From Caprimulgus europaeus (taxonomy: Eukaryota > Chordata > Aves > Caprimulgiformes > Caprimulgidae), in NCBI GenBank assembly GCA_907165065.1, contig OU015524.1:54229295-54293294 (forward strand): a stretch of 64,000 nt of DNA, read 5' to 3'. The stretch's first letter is position 1, and every line of letters starts with the position of its first letter. This document shows, one piece after another, positions 38,301 through 49,851 of the stretch. Under the pieces are notes generated by a model. The model was not told the origin of the DNA. It saw only the letters and a program-made list of their open reading frames with translations, and did not search any database. A program made the position numbers and the translations under genes.

Positions 38301-39327
38301 TGGACAACTCAAGCTTATGCTTGTTACAGAGCTCAGGACTGCTCGGGACTTTTGCAAGAGCTCCACACAACATGTGCCTTGGTGAATGAAGAGTTTTGTA
38401 TTGGCACAGTAATTACTGAGGGGCTTGGCACAGAGCAGGAAATACAAGTCCTTTTCTTACATAAACATTTTTAGTTTGGGTTGGCTGAATACCTGGATAC
38501 CAACTCTCTATGGGTCGAGATCCCTTGGTTTATTTATGCAGTTCTATTCCTGTTTTTGAATTTAACAACTCCCTAACTATCATCACCATAATAGAAAAAA
38601 ATACTGATACACAAGGTACAGGAGATAATTTTACATTCAATTTCAACAGAAACTAAGAAAACCATTCACTCAGAGGCATCCCTGAACAGCTCTATTTGCA
38701 CATAAAAATGTATGAACTATACTTGTCATCTCTTGCCGTCAACCAGCATTTTCTATTTCCTCTGCTTTCCAGAATAAGGACTTAAAACTCAGACACAAGT
38801 AAACAGCAACTTTTTTTTAAAGCTCTGTCCCTCCTGATAAGAATATTTTGTTACGGGAAAAACAAACCCAAAAACTCTACACATAGGGAAATCGAGGGGT
38901 TTATAATCTGAATACTGCATTTCACATGATGTCTAATTGCACCAGTGTCAGATTTGTACATTAGAAGAAATACTGTCAGCACTGAAAATAGTCTAAGCAA
39001 TAGTACTTTGAGTGTTTAATAACATGTCAAATAAATCAGGTTTAGGGTAAATACAAATATTGGCTAATTATGTCTCCTATAGTAGAAAAGAGGCAGAGGC
39101 ATTCCACAGATCACAATAAAGTATACTGCTTAATAGAGTGGAAATAAATTAGGGTTGAGAAGAGTGTCCATGAAGTAAGTTCACTGATTTGTCCACCTCT
39201 CAGCCAGCCTTACTCTGGCTGGCTGGCTCTGCCCCTCCTCCCATTTTGCTCTTGTTTCCAGCGCAAGGCCACAGATGGAGACTTTGGGAGGGCCAGGCAG
39301 GAGCAGATATGACTAATTGCTTTATTT

Positions 39328-39342
39328 AAAAAAAAAAAAAAA
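39328..39342. repeat. A15 homopolymer
   Basis: An uninterrupted run of 15 A in unique sequence with no recognisable retroposon 5' of it. Confidence 0.8.
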
Positions 39343-39561
39343 GTCGGAAGAGGTAAGATTCCCTTACAAGATACTCCTTCTCTATTAGAATTGCTAATAA
39401 AAGGGTATTGTTCCCACAGAGGTAAATCTTTGTGGGTTTTTTTATACTAGATGAAGATAATTAGTCATTTTACTGAAACTTGATAGTAGCCTGCCTGTAG
39501 CAGCATGACAGTCAGTAGGGGCAAATGGAAGACATTGCTGACGAGTCATAGACATATTTTT

Positions 39562-39603
39562 AAAAGAAAAAAAAAAACAACAACAACAACAACAAAAAAA
39601 AAA
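39562..39603. repeat. A-rich tract with (CAA)n microsatellite
   Basis: A-rich sequence with a run of CAA units (about 39577-39593) between two homo-A stretches. It could be an expanded A-tail of an unrecognised plus-strand retroposon. Confidence 0.85.
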
Positions 39604-41154
39604 CAGTTTCCTGGAACTGAGAGGAGTTGGGAGAAAAAAAGTAGGTAGAATAGGAATGCTTATTAACTTAGAGATAAATGTATTCGACAGTCATATAAAA
39701 CTGATTTAGTAATTTGGTAGAACTGAAGAGAGAAAGAAAGCTTGAATTAAAAGGAAATAAACTAGGACCAAAAGTTGATTTAAACATTATTGCAGCACTC
39801 TGCCTCATCCAAGTTTTCAAAATCTGTGAAGTTCAGAGCACATCATGCAAGAGCCTGAATTCCCTACTGAAGATGATAGATTATTCTAGAGAATGACCCA
39901 GATGCTAAAACTTCAGACCATATGAATTTTTTTAATGTCTCCCAGAAAATTGTCTCCAGTCATCAGGATCAATATCCAAGTGAAATGAACATGCATTAAT
40001 AAGAGAGAGATAAAAGGTTGGAGCTTTAGCAACACAGAAGATGTAAAAAGCAGCTGGAGAGAGGTAAGAATGGGGCAGCCATATTTGTGTTATAAGCAGC
40101 AACTTTGATGCAAGGAATATTACAGGAGGCAAATGGCCCCTTGACAGATAAAGATGATAAAATGACCAATGGTCATGTAGAAAAGATAGACTTACTCTGT
40201 TCTTGTCTGTATTTGTGAGCCAGAAAGCTAATGTGCATAAATGCCTTCTTTCCACTCATAAAAGAGGATTACATTCAACCACTCAGAATGACTCAGAATT
40301 AATATTTTGAAAATCAGCAGACCTAGAAAACCTGCAGTCAAGAGAACTACAGAGATGATGGAGAAGATCCTAGCCTAGAAATACTAATTTTTAGTGAATC
40401 TTGACATACCAGAAGGACACTAGAACAATGCAGAGTGTTCAGCCAATGTCACAGTAGGTCACTAGCGCACTTGACAGCACTGCAGCTTAGTTTGCCTGAC
40501 AAGGGATCCTAGGAAGCAGAAGGATGAATTTTTAATGAAATTAGATGGAAACATAGTCACTAAAAGTCTACACTGGTTTACAACATATAATTCTTGTAAG
40601 AAACTAATGATATGCAATATCTGTGTGGTTTCTTCTGGAGCCACTCCAAAGAGTTCGTTAGCTGGTTCCCTTCAGATGGCCATTGGTATGCAGCAGGTTA
40701 TTCAATGCTGCTTAGATATGGCCAGATTGAACCAGCAAGCAGTTAGATTGTAGTTTGACTGCAGTGTTTCAGTCATCACCTGTCGGTCACAAATGAGACT
40801 AAGGCAGAATCAATCTTGCCACATTGGCAAGGAACTGTTCAGGTGAGAGATGCATGACTGATCTCTGCTGCAAAAAGAGGTGAAAACTTCACAAAGGTCC
40901 TTGATGATTTGACTTTTCAAAGCCATGTCAGGCAATCAGTATGACTTTTAGCATGTAAGCAAGAGACACCAGCAAAGCACCTAAGGAAGCAGGACCTCAT
41001 TACTGACTGGAATCCAGGTCAGCTTCTGATAGCAACTGAAAAAAACCCACCTCAGAATAAGAAACAGAAAATTTTACTACTGCTATCCAGTTTCAGCAGT
41101 GATGTGCTTTTATCCTTGTGTACAGTATTAGGGAGATTGTTTCAATGCCCACAG

Positions 41155-41675
41155 TTTTATAAGGTTGTTGAAATATTGGAATGGGTGCAGAAAATAGCAC
41201 AAAAATTATGCAAGAAAAAGACCATAGCAAAGACTTGGAGAACTCAGTCTGTTGAATTTAATAAAGACTTGTAAAAAATGAGAAATGACTCAATTACAGA
41301 AGATGTTTCCCTCCTGGGGGAAATTGTCATGGACTAAAGAGCTCTTAATCTAGGAGAGAAATGCACAACAAAAGCCAATAGCTGAAAGTGGAAGCCTGGC
41401 AAATTCAAATGAGAAAATAATCAGAAATGTTTAACAGTGAGAGTAAGCATTAAAACAAATTGCCAAAGAAAGTGGTCAGTTCTTCATGTGAAGTTATCAT
41501 CACATCAAAGCTCCAGGCCTTTCTAAATTACAAGCTTCTGTTAGACAAGCCATTGGGCTCCTTGTGAGAATGACTGCCCAAAACCTAACGTCTCATTCCA
41601 AGGACTGAAACTTAACTGGCTTAGGGAGGCTCAGACTAGATGAGTTATTGACCTCTCTAACCCTCATTCTGCAGA
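41155..41675 (+). mobile_element. Old CR1 LINE relic, plus strand
   Basis: The order of recognisable blocks fits the 3' region of an old CR1: 'ttggaatgggtgcagaaaat', 'ggagaactcagtctgttgaa', 'gagctcttaatctaggagag', 'aatagctgaaagtggaagcc', 'tgtttaacagtgagagtaag', 'acaaattgccaaagaa', then the 3' end with 'ggaggctcagactagatgag'. It appears to be the same broad subfamily as the minus-strand relic at 4710-5225. The frame is broken throughout. Confidence 0.65.
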
Positions 41676-41925
41676 CCTGAGAGCCTGGTACAGGCTGGGT
41701 TTAAATTTAAAATTCTTATTTATCAGCTATTTGTCATCTCTCTCGTAATCAAAGACTTCCTGCAACTTTCTCCTGTCTGGATTCTACAGGTGGGCAAAGA
41801 ACTGTCTCTGCATCTCTGGAGATACAAAACCTCTGCTGGGTGACTTTCTCCTTCTAACTAAGCATCCTGCAATAGCAGGGCTTTTCTTTTCTCAAACTTT
41901 TCAATTTTTCCTGGAAAAAGGGCAG

Positions 41926-41963
41926 TTTTTCTCTATCTGTCTCTCTCTCTTTCTCTCTTTCTC
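41926..41963. repeat. (CT)n-rich pyrimidine tract
   Basis: Imperfect CT repeats with TTTCTC interruptions, about 38 bases, pyrimidine-only over most of its length. Confidence 0.85.
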
Positions 41964-44900
41964 CATCTCAAGCCACAATTGCCGAGTCTCCTGGAAAATA
42001 TTTTCTAGCTTCTGGAACACATTATTATCCCTGCTCAGTGAAGAACCTCTGTACTGTATTTCTCTGGATGGTTTTCAGAGCCTCTTGGGGCCCACTACTT
42101 CCCATGGTCTGGCAAAATCCCTGACCACCACTTGGGACCTTGGTTTGTTTATTTTAACATTTATAGTGAAAAAAAAGCGCCCTGAAATCAATTGATGCCA
42201 ACCATTGGTACAGAACAAAAAATTAATATAGACCAAACACATTTCTATCCACTAAAGAAAGATGTAGAATAAAGGCCTCACCCAGTGTCAAATTAAATAA
42301 AGGCCAGAGCTAAAAGTTTTGTCTTGCGACACAGTCTACAACTGTCCAAACTGCATGGCAAGAAGCAATAAATATTGGAGCCAAAGGCTTGGGGGGACGA
42401 GTCCTCCTGCCTGGTCCCAGCAGCTCAGGCTCAGAGATAGACAGCAGTAGCATTCTGGTTCACTTAATCTGTCGTAAAAATTTAACAGCCTTCGGGCAGA
42501 TATCAGCTCCTGTTGGAGAGGATGGGGCTGACAAGGCACTCAGCTCTAGGAAACGTGGTGTCTTAAATGTAGCACAGGCCTAAAAGGAGACTTGCCTTTC
42601 ACCTAGGATCCTACTCTTCTCTGGTTTTTTACTTCTCTTCTGATCTGTGTGGGAGGTGGGCTGCAGGACTGACTTATTCTATGGTCTTTACTTTGATCTT
42701 TGCACCTCTCTCCACAGTTTTCCCAATTTGAGGGATTTTTCTGCTCTGCTAAAAAAACAGGAGGTGAAGGAACTAAGTGCCACTGAGGCATCTGAGGGAA
42801 AAGCTGTCTTACACTTCATTGTGGCATGCACGCCTGGGATGAAAATGGTGATCTGCCCTGACTCCCATTCTTAGGTCCCTGGTGTTGCTTCTCACCCCAG
42901 TAGGGCTCCTGGGTTTCCAGCCCTTAGTTCCATGGCTCAGACAGTGCCAAAGCCATTGTTTTTTGTGTTGGAGCTATGTGGTTTCTGTGCCAGAATTATA
43001 AGTAAACCATGAAAAAATATTAACATTTTTGTGTAGACTTACGCAACTTTTTCCATGAAGACCCTAAAAAATGGCAAAAGTCTTGCCTTGTAATTAACTG
43101 TAGGGAAGTGTATGGCACATGTGTGTCTTCTAAAAGGAGCAAAAGTTTGTCCAGAAAGAGCGTTTTTGCAGACCAGAGATGTTCTGAAGGACATCATGCA
43201 TACAACTCCCACCAAAAGACCTCTGCAAAGGTCTAGCTAAGCAGATGAATATGAAATCTGCTTTCCAGACAAATTTTGGTCTACAAGCACAGCTGCTACT
43301 GCTCTTGAGCAGTCACAAAGCATGGCTACAATGTCAAATAGGCTGGGGGCAAAGTCCTGCAAAAAATCCCCTAGGTCCCAACACAGCACCACTTTTTACC
43401 AGGACTGGTTATCTTTTTCCATCCTGGGACAAGAACGGTGGTCATCACCAGCCATGCATGCATACTCCAGGGCCCTCTGGCTTCACCACTGCCTCTCACC
43501 TAGGGCCCCAGCAATGCTCCCTGTGCTCTTCTACCAGGAAACTCGATAGTTCATGAGATCCCAATCACATTATAAAGTGCTTTCAGCCTTAGCATGTGTA
43601 TCAGCACTTTGTAAAACACATGGGGATGGAAACACACATGCCAAATTCTTTGAGCAGTGAGACTGATTAGTGGTTCAAGGTTTGTCCTGAGGAAATGATT
43701 GCTTTTACAAAATAGTGGGCTTCTGTCACTCATGTTAGAGCAGCCTTCATTGCTCAGGAGCTCAGATATATCCCGTGAAATCTGCACGGACCACCACGTG
43801 GTTTTGAGGTTGGTGGGTGGACACTTGCCCATTACAGAGACTAGCTATACAGATACTCACCAATTAAGCCCTTACTGGACTCCTACACACTTGTAAGGTA
43901 CACAGGATTTGTGGACTGCCTGCCAAGTTCCTCAAGTAGTAACAGTTCATGACACTCTTGAGATATCTGCCAGATGCCGACACAGTGTTCTGAAGTTCCT
44001 ATTTCAGGATATAATTTTAAAAATACTTCTAGCTCAGGATTTAGATGCCAAAAAGCATTTGTGTATGAATTGTAATGTAAACCATAAACCCAACAGGAAA
44101 CATCAGAGCCTTCTTTTGTAGATACGATGTGACTAAGGAGTGTTAGGAAAAAGTTCCTTTATTGGCAAGAAAACAAATACATTTTACTGTCCCATATGTG
44201 CAAAATGAAACAACCAATTAGCATATATCTGGCAAAGAAAGAATATTTTTACCTTCCAGCATTGCCCACACATCCCAAGTTGTATATTGATTGCAACATT
44301 TATGAGTATTGCACAGGGGGCAGATGGTGAACACTCTGCTAAGCACCAAGTTTGGCTGACAAGGAGGCACTGCAGTTTTAGTAACTGAATCAGCAATTCA
44401 GCTCAGCCTGAATTTGCTCATGTTTCTGGAGCTCACACTGGGAATGCTCAGTGGCCTAGCAAAAGCTTTAACATGGTTGCTTTCATGCCATGAGCTGGCT
44501 GGCATAATCACTCTCATAGTACTAATATAATTCTCAACCTTTCAGTAGATGCCAGAATTAATCGCAGTAGAAAAGCAGTCCCAAGAAGAGACATTTGTCT
44601 GCTTTGCCTAATGCAAGATCTGCATTTGTAGATCTAAGTTCATTAAAGAGGGAATGAGTACACGTGTATGTCACGTGTTTGTATTTTCAGCACATTGGCC
44701 CTTTTTACTTTGTTTTTCTCATTTAAGATTCAGGTGGGCATGAGGAAGTCTTAAAGCTAACAAGAAGCTAGCCCTGCTTTTACAGGGGAAATGCAAAGAC
44801 AACAGTGTGAGCAACAGAGTGCACCACCCACCCCTGCAGCGAGTCATCCTCAGTGCATGTTTTTAGGGCAGCCAGAGCAGCCTCTGGGCCAGAACAAAGT

Positions 44901-46665
44901 ATTTATTTGTTGTTTCTGGGATATTGTCACTGGCTCTTTGGAACTGCTGAGTAGATTCAAATATCCCATACCATCTTTTTGAGCCACCCTACCCTTCATC
45001 ATCTTTAGCAAGTTTGTGTATGTCAAGCCCCTGAGTGCACTAATAAGCATTAATGGCCTTGATCAGTCTCAGCTGGGGCTTCCACCCACATCTAGGGGCC
45101 CAGAAGCCCCATTTCAGCTCAGTCCCTGGCTGAGCTGTGTTGGAGTAGTGTTGTTCTCCAGCTGGTCTGTGTCCATGTCCACATCTTTGTTTTGCTATAG
45201 GCCTTGTTGATTCAGACCGCAACCTGAAGACTGACATCCTGGCTAGACCCCAGCACAGCTTTGTTGCTGTGGAGCCATCACTAGACCTGATCTTAACCTT
45301 GACCCACAGATTGAATTTCCAGCTTGACCTCAGACCTGTCTCATTGCCATGGTGTTGCCTTATGATCTGGACCTTTGGCTGGTTCTGGCCATCATCTCCA
45401 GGTTTGTCCTACTCACCTCATTCAGATACTCTGTGTGGGGCCTGGTTGGGAAGGCCCTTGACCTGCTGGGCCCTAGGTTTCCATCACCTTCTGGCTCAGG
45501 AGATACAGTGCCCATAGATAACTGCTGGTCTTGAACGGTTGTCAGCAGCAGTCCCATAATTTCCTCTGCCCTCGTATTCTTTTTCACTGTGCTATTTCTT
45601 TTAAAGGCCTACTGCTAAACACAGAGTCATCAGGGAGGGCAAATAACCCTCAGATAGATTTCTAGAGATACTATGGTTCGCAAATGGAGCCTTCAATGTG
45701 AATAGTTTGGATTGGACAATGCAGCATGAAGGGATGGAGAACTGCAACTGAGGCCATTTGGGCATCTTAAAAGTAGTATCGGGGCCAGGCCTCTGTAACA
45801 GTGCAACTATACATTTAGGTCTAGTTTTGGAAATCAGTCCCATTTTGAAGAGGTTGAATTGTCATATAAGTAATAACTTTGAATTCTTTCTACTGAAAGC
45901 TTTGGACCTTATAAAAGTAATCACCAGACTCATGTAGCATGTTAATACATTCCACACATGCTCCGTAAGAGGCATAAATAATGAGTTCTGGTTTCTCATG
46001 TATCTGCATCCTCTGTCTCCTATGGTTTCACCAAAATAACCCCATCTTCTTCTTGGTCTCTTGAGGTTTCCTCATAACAATATCTCCAGGCTCTTCCTAC
46101 ATACCCAAAACAATCCCTCCTCTGGTTACCTTAAGCCTCTGCCTCATCCCATATCCTCAGCATTTTCCCTTATAGTGATACCTCCACTTCAACCTACTCC
46201 TCAACTCAAATATTTGTTCATATTTTCACCATCTACAAGGGACTGGGTGTACAAGGGCAAGGCTAGAGCTGTGTGCGTACCAAAGCCACAGGTAATGGCT
46301 GGTTTCTGCTTGCCTTTCCCTTGGGAAGGGCACTGGTTTGGGCATCTCTCTCTTTTTCCACCTTCTTCTTCCCTCAAGAACTTCTATGAAATGCAGAAAT
46401 AGCTTTGAGGCTGCTGCTTTCTCAAACATGCTTGAAACTGGCTACCGGGTTCAAGCGTTCCTGGGGAAGGGGCTGATAGACAGATGGGTTTTGCATAAGC
46501 CCTTGTTCCTCTGAACTCTTGCACTAGGGGAGATTAAAGCGCTCAGGGAGTGGAGTTATTTTACCTCCCTCATTGTTTTGTTCAAATTCATCCAACAACT
46601 GTAATAACGTACTAAATGTACTTTGAAATATGTTTTAAAAACAGCTTTCCACCTTCTATTTTCAG

Positions 46666-46808
46666 AACTGCTGTGCAAGATCAGCGTTTTACACTGGTTT
46701 GTGATAAGAAAGATCTTCCAAACAGCCATTATGCTGCGTGAGCATATGAGGAACTGCTCATCATCAACTTACAAGAGAAGGAATTCTGCAGTTCTGGAAG
46801 AAAGACTA
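46666..46808 (+). other. Candidate 143-base internal exon of an unassigned transcript
   Basis: A pyrimidine tract (ttccaccttctattttcag) ends with AG at 46664-46665, and a consensus donor ACTA/GTAAGTG begins at 46809. The interval is more balanced in composition than its flanks and stays open in one plus-strand frame (within 46623-46892), but the encoded peptide resembles nothing I know, and 143 is not a multiple of three. It could be a 5' UTR exon of the next gene (TAB2 is the syntenic expectation) or a lncRNA exon. A chance pairing of splice-like sites is also possible. No expression evidence is available. Confidence 0.3.
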
Positions 46809-48924
46809 GTAAGTGTAGTTAAAATGTGCCTCTCCTTTTCTTTTTTTCACTGTTTCCGCACCAGCCTGATGTGTAACCAGATAGTTTTCTAAGACCTCTG
46901 TCAGCGCAAGCAGAGTAGTGTGCAGGCACCAATCCTAATATTATGGGAGCTTAGAGGCCTTTGAGTGCAGAACAAATTGGTTTTAAAAGCAATAGAAATT
47001 GCTAAAAGGATCATATTACATGAATAGATTTGAAAGCTTACACTGCAAGCAATGCAGCAGATGAGAGCTGATGATATAGATGAAGTACTTTGTGAGCTGC
47101 TGGGACCAGAGCAGGTCCTGATTATTGCATTGACAGAGGTGGGTTGTGGGGGCAGCTGATACCTCATTAAAGTCAGGGTTTTCAATCCATCCATTGCTAC
47201 CATGGGACTCGGAAAGGGTGCAGGAGCAGCACTATCGGTCGCAGGCTGGATGAGGGAAGAAGGGGAGCCTGTAGCTGTACATTCAGTAGCGCTTTGCACT
47301 GACTAACCTAAATGCTGCTGTGACAAATGTAATAGTAATTAATTCTAAAAGGAAATGGGGGAAAAAAATAAAATTAAAGGATTCCCGAGTAGACAGAACT
47401 CTAAAGAGATGTGCGTAATCTTGACAGAAGACACCAAGGCCCAGACCGCCAAAGCTGTTCAAATGAAAGTCAGGTGGCTGAGTAGCTTTTAAGATCTCTG
47501 TTACAGTCTGGAGAGACAGAAAGGGAGCTGGTGGTCTGCTAAGCTGCTCTTGACAGACTGCTTTTCATCCATTTTGAGAGGAAGCCTGAAAGGCTGAGCT
47601 GTCAATATTTTTCAGGGTATCGGGAATTTCTTGTGCTTTTATTTATGGTATCATAACATTTGCATTCTGGTTTATGTGTGGTATATGCATTTAAAGTAAT
47701 TTGAAATGCTAGAAGTTTCTTTTCCTGGCTGCCTAAAGTACAGCAGCACCTTGTTTGGCACACTGAAGAAAAGATAAAAGTGTTTTGGCTGTAACTTCCT
47801 GCCATGGTCAAATCAAGACCTTGATTTCCTCAAACATAAACTCCTCATTAGGACCACACTCTTGCAGCAATGGCTTATGTCTCTAAAATAGAATACTTAT
47901 TATTAGTTAAAGCCAAAGCATATTCAGTCAATCAGATTCTGGTTTGGAGATGTTATGGATGGCATGTAAAAGAAGTACTAATGACTGACAAACTAGCACA
48001 GCAATGAAATTCTATTCATAAAATCATGCTCACTAGTTTCCAAACTATTTTAGTAACAACTTCTTCTGGATGTCAACAATGCAGGAGTGGAAAGGCAGAA
48101 GAACAAGAATCACTAAATTTTAATGTGCGCATACATACAAGCATACGTGCATGCACATACATATATACGTGTGGGTTTTTACAAGTAAGATAATGCCACA
48201 TCCATACTAAGTGATGTTTTTCTGCTGCTCCATCTGTACAAAGAGTTCTTACAGCAATTATAAAAAGATACAGAAGACTAAGGGAGGAGCAAGGGAGTGT
48301 ACGACCCAAGAGAAGAGAACAAATCATATGGACAGATACTGTGTGGGCAGTTTGAGCTGGCCCACAGACAGCACAAGATGAGTCTGTCTTGCAGAGGATG
48401 CTACTTTGTGCTCTGTCCCCTGGCTTTAATATTTTACAAACATCCTGCTGGCCTCAAATGGCTGTAAGGATGGTTTTGAAAGTGTAAGCCAAAGATAAGC
48501 AATACAAAGGTGTCCACAGGCTGGTGGAGCAAGATCTTCAAAGATCTGAACTTTTGCCATTCATCTTAATGGCATGTTATTGCTTAAGTCATGCAGCAGT
48601 ATACAGTTTAGTATTGTTAACTGTTTCATTGCTGGGTAAAACTTGCAAGGTAAAACTAGAATGATGAGTAATAGGAAGATACATACTAGTCACTCTCACT
48701 GGCATCTCATTTTGTCTTCACATCACAGTAAAATTGTTATCTGAGCTTCATATTTGTATTATAAAGGATTGCCTTGAAACTGTTTACTACTAAATAAGCT
48801 GATATTCTGACTGTTCTGCTGCTTACCTAATAACTTGCCTTCACATCACAATTTGACACTATTGTGACCATGAGATAATAAAATATAAGCTCCCAAGAAA
48901 AGAAAGGAAGGTAAATCGCAGGGT
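46809..48924. other. Non-coding interval with a possible conserved element at 47040-47400
   Basis: No gene is recognised. Around 47040-47170 a plus frame reads QQMRADDIDEVLCELLGPEQ and continues to a GAG/GTGGGT donor-like site at about 47140, while the minus strand is open from 46901 to 47299 (132 codons). The upstream acceptor is poor (no pyrimidine tract), so this is not called an exon. The following AT-rich part, with TAATTAATT near 47338, resembles conserved homeodomain-rich non-coding DNA. A dinucleotide-like CATA/CGTG stretch lies at 48125-48172. Confidence 0.3.
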
Positions 48925-49262
48925 GATAATCTGGACTTCAGGAGAGCAGATTCCATCTTCTTCGGGATACCATGGGAGGCTGCCATAGAGCAGCATGAAG
49001 GGTGTTCACATTTGTTTGATCTTGAAGAAGAGCCTCCTTGGAGTACCAGAATGGTCCATTCCAGTGGACAAGGAAATGAGTAGTTCTGGCAAGGGACTGG
49101 CTCAGTAACAGGGAACTCCTGACTGAAATAAAATGCATCCTTTGAGGTTTTCTGAACTTAACTGGATGAGGCTCTGAGCAACCTGAAAGTTATCCCTGCT
49201 TTGTGCAGCAGAGGTTGGATGGTCCCTTCCAACCTAAATTATTCTGGGTTTTATGTTTCTGC
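48925..49262 (+). mobile_element. CR1 LINE with internal deletion, plus strand
   Basis: Two CR1 parts that are far apart in a complete element are adjacent here. Bases about 48930-49135 match an internal ORF2 stretch ('ggacttcaggagagcaga', 'accatgggaggctgcc', 'gaactcctgactgaa'). Bases about 49157-49262 match the extreme 3' end ('gaggctctgagcaacctga', 'ggttggatggtcccttcc', 'aacctaaattattctg'). The material between, expected to be more than a kilobase, is missing. It is non-coding. Confidence 0.7.
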
Positions 49263-49792
49263 TATGCCTTAATGGGTGTGTTTTAAAAAGATATATCATT
49301 TTCAGTTAACAAATGGAGGACTCCTGGCCATTGTTTGAACTGGATATGCTGCTGGCAATTAAAACAAGAAAAGTCCATCTTATATTCAAATATGATGGTG
49401 ATGAGCCCATTACAAATGACTCCACATTTGCAAACCAAGTAATTGTGTAGTGTATCAATTAACAGTAATCATCCTTTTGCCTTTCTGTGCAAAAATGGTA
49501 TTGCAAGACCAAGCCCTTTGATTTTCTGTAACTGTCTGAGTAAGCCATTTGATTCTTCAATTCATTCTTCCTATGACCTTTTTTCCGACGCAGTTTGTTG
49601 TCATTCCCCACTGTAAGAGAATCAAGATGTAAATCTCGTATGACAGCGAAGATCAGCAAGAGCAAAGCAAGCAAATGCAGACAAAAATTTTGATGTGTGC
49701 TTTGTAGTGTTGTATCTTCATTATTCTGAAAGTTTTAAGATTGACATTGTGGTTTGTTTCAGTAGAGGAAGCAGATTCTCTTCCTCAAGTGG

Positions 49793-49851
49793 GAAAAAAA
49801 AAAATAAAAGAAAAAAAAAGAAAAAAAGAAAAAAGAAAAAAAGAAAGAAAG
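49793..49851. repeat. Poly-purine (GAAAA)n tract
   Basis: Nearly 60 bases of A with spaced G, and a single T near 49805, drifting into GAAA units at the right end. It is probably a degenerated A-tail or a simple-sequence expansion; it is plus-strand purine-only over about 45 bases. Confidence 0.9.

Larger units (their letters stand above)
24466..46665. other. Non-coding interval, no gene recognised
   Basis: About 22 kb downstream of the CpG island without a recognisable exon. It includes MIR-like fragments (24880, 28440, 31700, 35280), CR1 relics at 28633 and 41155, simple repeats at 33944, 36066, 39328, 39562 and 41926, and otherwise unique sequence. The longest open frame is 36759-37241 plus (160 codons) and has no recognisable motif. 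If the island starts a plus-strand transcript, this is its first intron. Confidence 0.55.
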
